Of a DNA stretch of 64,000 nt, positions 43,201 to 52,943 are shown one piece after another (the first letter of the stretch is position 1; every line of letters begins with the position of its first letter). Origin of the DNA: Acholeplasmataceae bacterium (GTDB lineage Bacteria; Bacillota_I; Bacilli_A; Acholeplasmatales; Acholeplasmataceae); contig RECG01000013.1 of NCBI GenBank assembly GCA_007692425.1, positions 36,913 to 100,912 on the forward strand. Direction: 5' to 3'. The notes under the pieces are model-generated. The model did not search any database, had not been told where the DNA came from, and worked only from the letters and a program-made list of their open reading frames with translations. The position numbers and the translations under genes are program-made.

Positions 43201-43728
43201 TCAACCAAGAATGATGACATGGACATATCGGGTGATGGTGGCGCTGTTCCCGCTTTCATCAGTGGCCGTGTAGACAATCGCGTATTCGCCCGGTGTGGTC
43301 GTGTCAACTTCGCCGGTGACGACAACGATGATGGTACCGTTGCTGTTATCGGTGGCGGTGACACCGGCATCTTCCCATGTCGACCCGGTTTCAATGGTAT
43401 CGATACCCGGGTTCAGGGTTAGCACAGGCGGCGTCTCGTCAATCACGGTGATGATCCGGGTGATGGTGACCACTTGGTCCTGGTAGGAAGCCTGATAGGT
43501 GATGCGATATGTGCCGAGGGTGGTCAGATCAACGGTATCTTCAATGATGACGACCTGGACGGATAGACGACCAATACGGGCCGTGGCACCGGCATCTTCA
43601 AACTCACCATTGATATCAACGGTGTCAAGACCTGGGTTCAAGCTGATGGTCAATGTGTTAGATTCGATGCAGCCCGTTAGCAAGAAAAGACCCAGGACTG
43701 TCAAGTAAACAATCAGATGTCGTTTCAT
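43201..43728 (-). CDS. Lipoprotein with two Ig-like (DUF5011-type) domains
   Basis: 175 residues. Lipobox LTGC with Cys20. Two Ig-like repeats follow, each starting ISLNPGLDTVDINGEFEDAG or LTLNPGIDTIETGSTWEDAG and ending with YRITYQASYQD- or YAIVYTATDESGN-type strands. Domains of this type are found in surface proteins as spacers or adhesive units. The start at 43728 overlaps the subtilase stop by 4 bp (ATGA), so the two are translated together. It could be the membrane tether for the subtilase, which lacks an anchor; that is inference. Confidence 0.85.
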   Translation of the reverse strand: MKRHLIVYLTVLGLFLLTGCIESNTLTISLNPGLDTVDINGEFEDAGATARIGRLSVQVVIIEDTVDLTTLGTYRITYQASYQDQVVTITRIITVIDETPPVLTLNPGIDTIETGSTWEDAGVTATDNSNGTIIVVVTGEVDTTTPGEYAIVYTATDESGNSATITRYVHVIILG

Positions 43729-46190
43729 AAGTGCCACCTCTTCCGCTCAGTCAGAACATGGCGTGTCACCAGGGGGTCTGCGGCACGTTCCAGCACATGG
43801 ACATATTTACTGCGGGAAACCTCATGTCCCTCGTGGCTGACACGATAGGTGATCAGATAGACACCTGGTGTCGAGGTGTCGACAAGTCCATGAGTCTCGA
43901 TCACACCGATGTTGGTCGATGCCCCGGCATCCGCATAAGAATCACCAGTCGTGATGGTGGTGACATCCGGATGGATGGTGATGACAATGTCGGGTTTGCG
44001 TTCGACGACACGTACCATGCGGATAAAGGTATCCACGAGGATGTCATCGACATATAGATCATAATAGACGGGATAGCGTCCCGGTGTGTCGGCATCAAGG
44101 TCGGTGCGGACATGAGGCGTGATCAAGGCATCGATGAGCACGATGCCGCCATCAATCCAATCCTGATCGGTTTCAACGGTGTCGACACCGGGTGACAAAC
44201 TCACCGTTGAGCGGTCCAGGATCGGTGTATAGACCGGCCGGATATCAAGATCCTTGGTCACGTGGTCAAAAGGTTGGTCCCAGCCGCTGAAAACGAAGGT
44301 CAAAGAAACGCTTGGTGTTTTTTCAGGTCCTTCAGGCGGGGTTGCAGCCTCACCATGTTCAATGTCCTGGCTGATGATGAGCTCGTCATCCGCATCCAGA
44401 AAGCGGACCACCAAGGGGCGGCTTTCAAAGCGCGCATGAAGGACAAGGTCATCGGTCATGGGACCTGGTACATAGGGGTCGAGGTAGGCATCATCAAGAT
44501 ACCATCCTTCGAAGACATGGCCGTCATGAACCGGATCAGGCAAATCAGGGATGTCGCCATGATAAACCTGAAGCGGATCGAGGGCTGTGCCGGGTGTTTC
44601 AAAAGTGATGGTATAAAGATGGGGTGTGAACTTCGCATAAAGCGTCAAATCATCGGTCACCGGCAAAGCCTTGTATGTTTGAATAAATCCGCTATCGAGA
44701 TACCAGCCGGCAAAGGCATGGCCTTCTTTTTCCGCTTCCGGCAATATGAAGGATTCATTGTGGTTGACGATGATGGCATCGATAGGCAGTCCGCTGGTGA
44801 TGAAGCTGACGGTATATTGATAGGGGTCAAACAAGGCATGAAGGGTCGTATCTTCGCTGATGGTGGTCTCACCCGGGACAAATGGCGTTTCAAAAGTCTC
44901 GTCGAGATACCAGCCGGCAAAATCATGATAACCTTTGACGGCATCCGAGACGTAAAAGGGACGGTTTGTCGCAACCCGCATCGGGTCGATGGCAAGCCCT
45001 CCGGACGTGTTGAAATAGACGGTGGCCAGTTCGAGCGTCATGGCATCATAGGTGTGTGCCATGCCGTGGCCAAAAAAGGGGTCGAAGCCGGGATCACCAA
45101 GATCCAGGGCAGTCGCCATGAGTCGTTCGATGATGTCTTCGTCGGTCCAGGTCGGCATATGACTCTTCATCAAGGCGACCACACCGGTGACCTGAGGGGC
45201 GGCGAACGAGGTGCCTTCAGCAGTGACATATTTGTCATCGGGATATGTGGTGACGATGCCTTTGCCAGGTGCGACGACATCGATCGTGGGTCCGTAATTG
45301 GAAAAATCAGACAAGGTCTGGTCTTCATTGATCGATCCGACAGAAATGACAGCCTCGAAGGCTGCAGGATAAATCAGGGTGTTGTCGCCATCATTGCCGC
45401 TGGCGGCGACCACGACCACACCTTCGCTACGGGCGTGCAGGACGGCCGCTTCGACTTGGGGATTGGCGTACGTGCCGCCGAGGCTGAGGTTGATGACATC
45501 GGCACCGTTGGTGGTGGCGTATAAAATGGCCTCAATGATGTCGGAGTCAAGAAAGGAATGATTGTCATTCGAATCGGCCTTGATGATCATGAGCGGACTG
45601 TTCTGGACCATGCCGGCAATGCCTTTGTTGTTATCCTTGATGGCACCGATGATGCCGGCCACCATCGTGCCGTGGCCATCGTCGTCCACGACCGCTAACG
45701 AACCGGTTTGTTCAGTAATGACATTGTACGATAACGGCGAAATGCGTCCGACAAACTCTTCATGGTCGATATCGATGCCGGTATCAATGATGGCAATCAT
45801 GACATCGGCGGATCCTTCTGTCAAGGTCCAGGCAGTCACGGTATCCATCATGGTCAAGGCGTATTGGTTGTCACGAAACGGATCACGCATCCAGGGTGGT
45901 GCCATGACCCGGTTGATGCCGTTGGCGGCAAACCCCTGGTCAAGCATCTGCTGAAAATGTCGATCGTCAACTGCACGGAACACAGCGACTCCGTGACGGG
46001 ATAGCGACACGAAATCAAGTGCATGTTCTAAAGCCAGTGCCAACGCTTCCGCCTCATCGTCAACCATCATGACAAGCTGGCGTTCAAACACGTCATATGG
46101 CAACTCGTGATCAGAGACGTCCTGAAACAAAACGGTGAAAAGCATGACGGTCAACAGGACGGTCAGCATCAAACGTTTCAAATTGATCAT
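43725..46190 (-). CDS. Secreted subtilisin-like protease with InlB-type repeats and Ig-like domains
   Basis: 821 residues. Signal peptide (about 1-23), propeptide (to about 105), then an S8 protease domain with Asp136 (AIIDTGIDIDH), His173 (DDDGHGTMVAG), oxyanion Asn266 (AASGNDGDN) and Ser328 (EGTSFAAPQVTG). From about 388 come three to four InlB/Listeria-Bacteroides repeats, each with a FAGWYLD core, then two Ig-like repeats starting VSLSPGVDTVE and ITIHPDVTTIT like those of the next gene. No lipobox, LPXTG or C-terminal helix is seen. AAAGGAA precedes the ATG. Cleavage of host or environmental protein at the cell surface is likely; the target is unknown. Confidence 0.92.
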   Translation of the reverse strand: MINLKRLMLTVLLTVMLFTVLFQDVSDHELPYDVFERQLVMMVDDEAEALALALEHALDFVSLSRHGVAVFRAVDDRHFQQMLDQGFAANGINRVMAPPWMRDPFRDNQYALTMMDTVTAWTLTEGSADVMIAIIDTGIDIDHEEFVGRISPLSYNVITEQTGSLAVVDDDGHGTMVAGIIGAIKDNNKGIAGMVQNSPLMIIKADSNDNHSFLDSDIIEAILYATTNGADVINLSLGGTYANPQVEAAVLHARSEGVVVVAASGNDGDNTLIYPAAFEAVISVGSINEDQTLSDFSNYGPTIDVVAPGKGIVTTYPDDKYVTAEGTSFAAPQVTGVVALMKSHMPTWTDEDIIERLMATALDLGDPGFDPFFGHGMAHTYDAMTLELATVYFNTSGGLAIDPMRVATNRPFYVSDAVKGYHDFAGWYLDETFETPFVPGETTISEDTTLHALFDPYQYTVSFITSGLPIDAIIVNHNESFILPEAEKEGHAFAGWYLDSGFIQTYKALPVTDDLTLYAKFTPHLYTITFETPGTALDPLQVYHGDIPDLPDPVHDGHVFEGWYLDDAYLDPYVPGPMTDDLVLHARFESRPLVVRFLDADDELIISQDIEHGEAATPPEGPEKTPSVSLTFVFSGWDQPFDHVTKDLDIRPVYTPILDRSTVSLSPGVDTVETDQDWIDGGIVLIDALITPHVRTDLDADTPGRYPVYYDLYVDDILVDTFIRMVRVVERKPDIVITIHPDVTTITTGDSYADAGASTNIGVIETHGLVDTSTPGVYLITYRVSHEGHEVSRSKYVHVLERAADPLVTRHVLTERKRWHL

Positions 46191-46289
46191 GTTTTCACTT
46201 CCTTTCAGGTTTTCATCCTTTATACGTCATATTATAACTTTTATTGGCATGATTATGGAAATAGTTGGCTCATCCCCATAAAATCACAC

Positions 46290-46315
46290 AAAAAAGACCG
46301 GAACCGGTCTTTTTA
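46290..46315 (-). terminator. Terminator of the S9 peptidase gene
   Basis: Stem AAAGACCGG / CCGGTCTTT followed by U run on the minus strand, right at the TAA stop. Confidence 0.88.
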
Positions 46316-48289
46316 ACGATATGTGTCGAACCACTGGGTGATTTCCCGAAGACGTTTGTTTCTGGCCTGTGGCTTGCCACCTCGTGACAGTTCATGGTTT
46401 TCACCTTTGAACCAGATAAAGCGGGTTGGCACGCCTTTCTCTTTCAGCAAGGTGAAGAGCTGCATCGCCTGTTCAATCGGGCAACGATAATCCTGATCGG
46501 CATGGATGATCAGGAGCGGTGTTTCCATCGCATCGACATATTTGAGCGGTGAATGCAGCCATAGACGCTCGGCATCCGTGACCGGATGGGCCGCATTCTG
46601 ATCCTTGGTGAAATAGAACCCGATGTCGGACGTCCCATGGAATGAGATCCAGTTGGTGATGCTACGCTGGGTGGCGGCAGCCTTGAAACGTCTGGTATGT
46701 CCGACCATCCAATTGGTCATGAAACCACCGTATGATCCGCCGGTGACAAACAAGCGGTCTTGATCAATCATCGGCATTTGCGTGATGGCCAGATCAAGAA
46801 AACGCATCAGGTCTTCATAATCAATCATGCCGTATTGGCCACGGATGTCGGCAAAGGCATTGCCCTTGCCATCACTGCCACGCGGATTGGCGAAAAGCAC
46901 GATGTAGCCCATGTTCGCCCAGACTTGCATCTCATGATAATAAACAGTCCCATAAACCGTTTTGGGTCCGCCGTGGATATCGAGGATCACCGGATAGGTG
47001 CGGGTCTTGTCGACATCTTTTGGAAGCAAGGCAAAACCTTTGACATCGTGGGTGTCTTGTTTCAAGATCAGCGGTTGTGGTTTCGCGACATAGTGGTCTT
47101 TGAGTGCTTTTTGGTTATGGCGGGTCAGCATCTTGACCCGTTTGGTATCAAGATCAAGCTGGTACATTTCTTGTAGACGTTGTTGGTAAAGACCGATGAC
47201 ATGGGGTTTACCATGCATGAAGGCAAGTCCGTCGATGCTGCCTTTGAACGCCAGCAGGGATGTGATGTTTCCCTTGGCATCAAGGCTCATCAGATCAGTA
47301 TGGTCATCAACGGTGCTTACGAAATAGACGGTGTCCGCGATGGTGCTGTCAAACGGTCCCGTTCCCAGTCTGACATCGCTACCGACTGAGTTCCCGATGG
47401 CTTGGTCAAAAGCGGAAAAGAGCTTCAATTCGCCGTTTTCAAGGACGTGAAAGGCATGGTTTTGATTTAACCCGTATTCCTTCATATCGGATGCACAGAT
47501 GATTAATCTGTCGTTGATCAACAAAAGTCTTGAGATGGCGTGTGTGTCGTTTTCAAGGAGTTTATGGGTCGTTTTGGACAAGACATCATACACGTAGACA
47601 TCATGGGTCAACGGTTTGATATCCTTGATTATCTTGCCCGTGTAATAAATTTTTTGCATGTCATTTGAGATACGATATTGAGCCATATGAAAGTTGGATG
47701 CCATCAAAGGCTCGATCTTCTTCGATGAAGGATCGTATAGAAACAATTGTTGACGCACGCCTGCGGTAAAACCAGTGCCGTTGTAGTAAAAGCCGATTTC
47801 ATCAATGTCCTCGTATGGTTCTTCGCGCTTGATGCTTTTAAGTTCGGCCTTGCGGGCTTCCGCATCCACCTGGTAAAGACGGTGATGTTCGGGCTTCAAC
47901 TGCCCGGATAAAAGCCATTGTCCTGAATCAAGCACCTTGACAAGGGTCAAAGGGACAGGCAGGGTCGCGGCATGCGTGGTGGTGCCGGTGGTGAGATCAT
48001 GCCGGTAAATGAAGGAAAACTTATTCTCCTTCTTGTCTTTTTCCTCTTGTTTGGTCCTGGCGAGATGAAACAAGAGGACATCATCATTTTCCCAGACATA
48101 GATATTGTCATTTTTGAGGTTGATGATTTTTCGGCTACGTGTGTCATAGACATGAAGTTGATGATGGTACTCATTCTTGTCTTCAACAGCCTTGGCGGCC
48201 AGATAAGCAAGCCGGGTCCGGCCTGGATTGGCCTGAAGGGCTGATAGAAATTGAAATTCAAGCCATTGTTCGAGACGGATGGGTTTCAT
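46313..48289 (-). CDS. S9-family prolyl-oligopeptidase-type peptidase
   Basis: 658 residues from the ATG at 48289 (AGGAG upstream). The first 400 residues form a beta-propeller-like part, followed by an alpha/beta hydrolase domain: LDIHGGPKTVYG, nucleophile Ser in VTGGSYGGFMTNWM, Asp in IHADQDYRCP and His in GENHELSRGG. The family cleaves short peptides, often acyl- or dipeptide-releasing. No signal peptide, so it acts in the cytoplasm. It follows the M29 aminopeptidase by 57 bp, suggesting a peptide-degrading pair. Confidence 0.93.
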   Translation of the reverse strand: MKPIRLEQWLEFQFLSALQANPGRTRLAYLAAKAVEDKNEYHHQLHVYDTRSRKIINLKNDNIYVWENDDVLLFHLARTKQEEKDKKENKFSFIYRHDLTTGTTTHAATLPVPLTLVKVLDSGQWLLSGQLKPEHHRLYQVDAEARKAELKSIKREEPYEDIDEIGFYYNGTGFTAGVRQQLFLYDPSSKKIEPLMASNFHMAQYRISNDMQKIYYTGKIIKDIKPLTHDVYVYDVLSKTTHKLLENDTHAISRLLLINDRLIICASDMKEYGLNQNHAFHVLENGELKLFSAFDQAIGNSVGSDVRLGTGPFDSTIADTVYFVSTVDDHTDLMSLDAKGNITSLLAFKGSIDGLAFMHGKPHVIGLYQQRLQEMYQLDLDTKRVKMLTRHNQKALKDHYVAKPQPLILKQDTHDVKGFALLPKDVDKTRTYPVILDIHGGPKTVYGTVYYHEMQVWANMGYIVLFANPRGSDGKGNAFADIRGQYGMIDYEDLMRFLDLAITQMPMIDQDRLFVTGGSYGGFMTNWMVGHTRRFKAAATQRSITNWISFHGTSDIGFYFTKDQNAAHPVTDAERLWLHSPLKYVDAMETPLLIIHADQDYRCPIEQAMQLFTLLKEKGVPTRFIWFKGENHELSRGGKPQARNKRLREITQWFDTYR

Positions 48290-48346
48290 GTGAACCGACT
48301 CCTTTCCAGTTTGGCATGACATCGTTCGTCAGTGATCTATCGACCG

Positions 48347-49582
48347 TCAGATGATGAAGTCACCTTTTTCAATGATCTTGATCTTGCGGCCATCATGGGT
48401 GGTGCCGGTGACTTCCATGTCAGCGCTGCCGAACATGAAGTCGACATGCACCATCGAATGGTTGTAGCCGGCTTCTTTCAAGCTTTCAACCGGTGTGTTC
48501 ACACCGTCTTTGATGTTCATCGGGTAGGCCCGGCCAAGCGCCATATGGCACGAGGCGTTTTCATCGAAGAGTGTATTCAAAAAGAGAATGCCTGTATTGG
48601 AGATGGGTGAGTCATGGGAAATCAAGGCGATTTCACCAATGTACTTGCTGCCATCGTCGGTGTTGAGGATATTGGTGAGGGCATCTTTTTGTTTCTTGGC
48701 GTCATAGTCGATCACCTGGCCATCCTTGAAGACCAGATAGAAATCTTCAATCAGCTTGCCTTGGTAATTGAGCGGCTTGGTCGCGACCACCTTGCCTTGT
48801 GTGCCCCACTTGTAAGGCATGGTAAAAGTTTCTTCGGTTGGAATGTTGGGGTTGAAGTAGACGCCCTGGGTGGAGTGTTCACCACCACCGGCCCAGACAT
48901 GATCCTTGACCAGTTCAACCACCAGGTCGGTACCAAGACTGTTTTGAAAATGCAAACTCTTGAAATTGAGATCGTTCAAGGTCTTGTTGCGTTTGAGCAA
49001 GATGGCGTTATGCGCGGCCCAGTTTTTGACAGGATCGGTGTCCAAGGTCACGCGTGAGGCTTCGAATATCGCATGCCACAAAGCTTCGACCGCTTCTGCT
49101 TCAGGCAGTTTGGGAAACACCTGGGTGGCCCATTCCGGATTTGACGCGGCCACGATGGTCCATTGCGTCTTGTTGCCCATGACATGGGTCTGGAAGAAGG
49201 CCAGTGCTTTTTGCATGGCGATGCTGGCACGTTGCATTTTCATTGGATCGACCCCCGCATTCAAACCCGGTATGGGTGATGCGATGGAAATGAAACAAGC
49301 ACCTTCGTCAATGCTATACTTGGCTTGTTCGATCTGCCAGGCTGGAATGTCTTCGAGTGTTTCGACTTTCATGTGATTCAGACCGGAACGACTGATATAG
49401 TCATCGCTCCAATTGACATGGATGCGTTTCGCACCGGCGACATAAGCCGCTTCGGTGATGAGACGTGCCAATGTTTTTGTTTCGGTGGTCGCGCGGATGA
49501 CGACCGTTTGATCGGGTTGTACGTTGACCCCGACCTTGACGGCCAAATCGGCCAATTTTTCAAGCAATTGTTGTTTTGGCAT
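48347..49582 (-). CDS. M29-family aminopeptidase (AmpS/aminopeptidase T)
   Basis: 411 residues from the ATG at 49582 (AGGAG upstream); the upstream open frame has no ribosome site. The family motifs are seen: VVIRATTETKTLARLI, VELVKDHVWAGGGEH, and the metal ligands in FNPNIPTEETFTMP, ALISHDSPIS and HVDFMFGSADM. It is a broad-specificity metallo-aminopeptidase of the cytoplasm. Confidence 0.94.
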   Translation of the reverse strand: MPKQQLLEKLADLAVKVGVNVQPDQTVVIRATTETKTLARLITEAAYVAGAKRIHVNWSDDYISRSGLNHMKVETLEDIPAWQIEQAKYSIDEGACFISIASPIPGLNAGVDPMKMQRASIAMQKALAFFQTHVMGNKTQWTIVAASNPEWATQVFPKLPEAEAVEALWHAIFEASRVTLDTDPVKNWAAHNAILLKRNKTLNDLNFKSLHFQNSLGTDLVVELVKDHVWAGGGEHSTQGVYFNPNIPTEETFTMPYKWGTQGKVVATKPLNYQGKLIEDFYLVFKDGQVIDYDAKKQKDALTNILNTDDGSKYIGEIALISHDSPISNTGILFLNTLFDENASCHMALGRAYPMNIKDGVNTPVESLKEAGYNHSMVHVDFMFGSADMEVTGTTHDGRKIKIIEKGDFII

Positions 49583-49686
49583 GGCTAAACTCCTTTTATC
49601 ATGTATGATGTTTTTGATACGCGTGTTTCTATTATTAGTATAGCATAATAGACAAACCATTGGAAAGGTCTTGCAGCGACATGAAA

Positions 49687-49713
49687 ACATGCCGTCGGCA
49701 TGACGGCATGTTG
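49687..49713 (-). terminator. Terminator of the EAL protein gene
   Basis: Stem ACATGCCGTC / GACGGCATGT followed by UUUUC on the minus strand. Confidence 0.8.
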
Positions 49714-49728
49714 TGAATCCAAGGAATT

Positions 49729-51348
49729 TCATTGATTGGCTATCTCCGAGGCAGGAACTGGTCTGCCGTAGAAGTAGCCTTGGGCGAAATCAACGCCATA
49801 CTGTCTGATAATACCATCTTGTTTGATATCCTCCACTCCCTCGGCAACCACTTCTATTTTGAGACGATGTGCCAAGAGGACAATGAACTCCAAGATGTTA
49901 CGGTCCTCTTCGACATCAACCACCTTGTTGATAAAACTCCGATCGATTTTAATCTGGTCAATGGGTAAAGTTCGAAAATAGTTCAACGAGGAGTATCCCG
50001 TTCCAAAATCATCCAAAGCGATCAGGAAACCTTTCTTTTTGAGTTTTTTCAACACATTGATACAGTTTTTCATATCATGAATGGCGATGGATTCAGTGAT
50101 TTCAATGATGAAATCCTTTGCCTGGACCTGTTCTTTTGTCATAAGTTTGAACAAGTCCGGGATGAAATCAGGATGAACGAGTGTGCGCGCTGAAACATTG
50201 ATGGATATGCGCATCTTTTTCATTCCTTGTTCATGCCAACGATGATACTGCTTGAATGCGGCATTGAAAACCCAATAATCCATGTCTTTGATAAGACCGG
50301 TTTTTTCGGCAAGCGGGATAAAATCGAGTGGCGGAATGTTGCCTCGATCTGGATGCGTCCAACGAATCAGGGCTTCGACAAACTGCATATGACCACTCTT
50401 GAGATTGATAATAGGTTGATAATGAAGCATCAAATCACTATGTTTGATGGCCTTTCGCAGTTGGTTGGTCAGATTAGTCGCCTCGGTACGTGATAATAAA
50501 CTCTTTTCATCAAAAATAATGATTTGATTCTTGCCCTTGGCTTTGGCCGTGGTCATGGCTGAGTGGGCATTGCGATAAAGTGTTAAAAAAGTGTCGCCAT
50601 GGCCGGGATGACAGGCGATTCCGGCACTGAACGTGATTTCGAAGGTGTCATCATCAATCGTGTAATCATGCTTCAGGGTGTCGAACACTTCATGAATAAC
50701 ATGCATCATGGCGTCATGGCCGCCTGATTGGAAAAAGGCCAAACCGAACTCGTCAGCACCCAGATGCGCGGCAACATGAGGTTCTTGAACTTTTTTGTCA
50801 AACATCTCGCCAATCAAATGCAGGAGTGTGTCACCGACAATATGGCCTTTCATTTCATTGATATCATTGAAATGGTCAATGTCAAGAATGACGATTGCTA
50901 GTTTCTGGTCAGATGTGCGTTGTTGTATAAGTTCGTTGATTGTATTCTCAAACCACAGCTTGTTGGGAAGGTTTGTCTCTCGGCTATGATAGGCGAGATG
51001 GTATAGATGTCTTTCCATTTGTTGGAGATCAGCGTTTTTTTGATCAAGGATGGTGTTGACCGCATGGATGGAATCGATGCTTTCAAAAAGCAGTTTGATC
51101 TGATGATACACTATCAGATAGAACATGAATGCTGTCACGATGACATACGCAAAGGCTTTGGCGACCTGCATGTGGACAATTGAGACCAGATTGTCCGTCA
51201 TCCACAACAAAATGCGATCGGACATATATAGCCATACGATACCAATCACGGCATAAAGAATGATGATGCGCGAAGTTGCGATTACTGGACTTTGTGGCTT
51301 GGATCCTGGTGTGAACAAAGCTTTGACGAAATCGAAAAAACGACTCAT
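49729..51348 (-). CDS. Membrane protein with degenerate GGDEF and intact EAL domain
   Basis: 539 residues from the ATG at 51348; an upstream ATG lies within the -10 box and is excluded. Two N-terminal helices (about 25-45 and 62-85) lead into a coiled coil, then a GGDEF domain whose signature reads GADEF, and an EAL domain with EALIRW, IEITES, DDFGTGYSS and EGVE preserved. It is probably a c-di-GMP phosphodiesterase regulated by a GTP-binding or inactive GGDEF half. Own promoter upstream. Confidence 0.92.
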   Translation of the reverse strand: MSRFFDFVKALFTPGSKPQSPVIATSRIIILYAVIGIVWLYMSDRILLWMTDNLVSIVHMQVAKAFAYVIVTAFMFYLIVYHQIKLLFESIDSIHAVNTILDQKNADLQQMERHLYHLAYHSRETNLPNKLWFENTINELIQQRTSDQKLAIVILDIDHFNDINEMKGHIVGDTLLHLIGEMFDKKVQEPHVAAHLGADEFGLAFFQSGGHDAMMHVIHEVFDTLKHDYTIDDDTFEITFSAGIACHPGHGDTFLTLYRNAHSAMTTAKAKGKNQIIIFDEKSLLSRTEATNLTNQLRKAIKHSDLMLHYQPIINLKSGHMQFVEALIRWTHPDRGNIPPLDFIPLAEKTGLIKDMDYWVFNAAFKQYHRWHEQGMKKMRISINVSARTLVHPDFIPDLFKLMTKEQVQAKDFIIEITESIAIHDMKNCINVLKKLKKKGFLIALDDFGTGYSSLNYFRTLPIDQIKIDRSFINKVVDVEEDRNILEFIVLLAHRLKIEVVAEGVEDIKQDGIIRQYGVDFAQGYFYGRPVPASEIANQ

Positions 51349-51385
51349 CGTGCTTTTCCCCCTTTGGTTGTTTGCCTCTGTCGTC

Positions 51386-51414
51386 ATTATATACCGATTT
51401 ATCGTTTTAAACAA
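51386..51414 (-). promoter_or_regulatory. Promoter of the EAL protein gene
   Basis: Minus-strand TTGTTT (51409-51414) and TATAAT (51386-51391) with 17-bp spacing. Confidence 0.75.
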
Positions 51415-51475
51415 GAAATAGACATAACTAAAACATATTCGGGAGATTAAAATCGCTTGACCAGGACAGAAATGA

Positions 51476-52831
51476 TTATAGTTGCGCCAGGTTTTTCACC
51501 CAATAGCCCTTGCGATATCGGAAAAGACCAAGGCTCATCTTAGGAATTTCAAGCGATTGAACAATCAAGAACATCAAGGTCACTGGTAATACCGTCAAGT
51601 AACCCAGCATGAGCGCCACCGGGACGGCGACCACCCACATGTAGCCCGAATCAATGATGAGCGTCGACTTCATGTCACCACCGGAACGCAAGGTGAAATA
51701 CATGGCCACATTGAAGGAATAGATCGGAATGAACAAAGCGTTGACCCGGATGTTGAAAACAGCCGCCTGCTTGGTCGCGACGGCGACATCGTAGACATCG
51801 ACGATGAAGAAACTCAGGCCGAACAAAACCATGCCCATGATGACGGCAAACGTCACTGAAAAAGCGATCAGTTTGCGGGCGTTGTCTCGTGCTTGTTCAA
51901 GTTCATTCTTGCCAAGCGTGTTGCCGACCAACACGGCAATGCCGGTCGATAATGCCCCGAAGGTGACAAAGACCAGTTGAGAAATGGCGCCGGTAATATT
52001 CATCGCCGCCAAAGCATTGAGCCCGCGCAAGGAATAGGCATGGAGAAAGACGGTTTGTCCCATCGACCACAAGGCTTCATTCAGCATGAGCGGCAACGCC
52101 ATCGTGACGATGCCGGCCAACACCAGACGACGCACTTTGAACAAGTCTTTAATCCGCGTGTTGAAGACCTGACCTTTCCGAATCAGCAGCACGAATGTCA
52201 ACATCATTTCAAGACCGCGAGCGATGACAGTCGCGATGGCAGCCCCCATGATTTCCATCCTGGGAAAGCCGAACATGCCGAAAATCAAAATGAAATTCAG
52301 GATGGTGTTCGTTGCAATAGTGATCAGCGAGATACGCAACAATGGCTTGGTGATACCAATTTCACGGAACGTGTTTGAAATGGCGACCGTCAAGATCCAC
52401 GGCATGATGCTCCACCGGACAATCCGTAAGTAACCAAGACCGTTGGTAACCGTAGTGACATCATCAGTAAAACGGGTGATGAAAAACCGACCATAGACAG
52501 AAAAGACCACCATGGTCAGGACACTGACCACGACGGCTGCCAGGATTTTGAATCTAAAGGTCTGTCTCAGTTTGTCATAATCTTTTGAACCGAAGTATTG
52601 GGCCGAGTAGATCCCCGCCCCACTCATGACACCGAACGTGATCAGAATCATGACAAAAAACAGCTGGTTGACCACTGATACCGATCCGATTGCTTCTTCG
52701 CCGAGCCGGCCTACCATGATGTTGTCGACAAGCTGGACCGATGTCGTGATCAGCTGTTGAAGCACCAAAGGCATGGTGATGGCGAACAAGCGCTTGTAAA
52801 ATTGTCTGTCTCCGATATAACGATGTCTCAT
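51476..52831 (-). CDS. MATE-family efflux transporter
   Basis: 451 residues with 12 helices. The start at 52831 follows GAGGT by 9 bases. ITMPLVLQQLITTSVQLVDNIMVGRLGEEAI is the usual MATE opening (residues about 18-48), and the second half repeats the pattern. It exports drugs or metabolites by Na+ or H+ antiport; the substrate is unknown. Confidence 0.92.
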   Translation of the reverse strand: MRHRYIGDRQFYKRLFAITMPLVLQQLITTSVQLVDNIMVGRLGEEAIGSVSVVNQLFFVMILITFGVMSGAGIYSAQYFGSKDYDKLRQTFRFKILAAVVVSVLTMVVFSVYGRFFITRFTDDVTTVTNGLGYLRIVRWSIMPWILTVAISNTFREIGITKPLLRISLITIATNTILNFILIFGMFGFPRMEIMGAAIATVIARGLEMMLTFVLLIRKGQVFNTRIKDLFKVRRLVLAGIVTMALPLMLNEALWSMGQTVFLHAYSLRGLNALAAMNITGAISQLVFVTFGALSTGIAVLVGNTLGKNELEQARDNARKLIAFSVTFAVIMGMVLFGLSFFIVDVYDVAVATKQAAVFNIRVNALFIPIYSFNVAMYFTLRSGGDMKSTLIIDSGYMWVVAVPVALMLGYLTVLPVTLMFLIVQSLEIPKMSLGLFRYRKGYWVKNLAQL

Positions 52832-52900
52832 GTGCAACATACCTCGGCAAAAACCATTATAGCACAAGCGCACATCGTTTAAATCGGCAAAACCCTGATG

Positions 52901-52926
52901 ACATGAAAAAAAGCCCGTCGGGCTTT
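52901..52926 (-). terminator. Terminator of the PAS-GGDEF gene
   Basis: Stem AAAGCCC / GGGCTTT followed by a run of U on the minus strand. Confidence 0.85.
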
Positions 52927-52943
52927 GATTCATGCATCAACCA

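Noticed and set aside
44262..45524. 420-codon plus-strand open frame
   Set aside because: Antisense to the subtilase gene; the composition is a reverse-frame artefact of the coding strand and no domain is visible.
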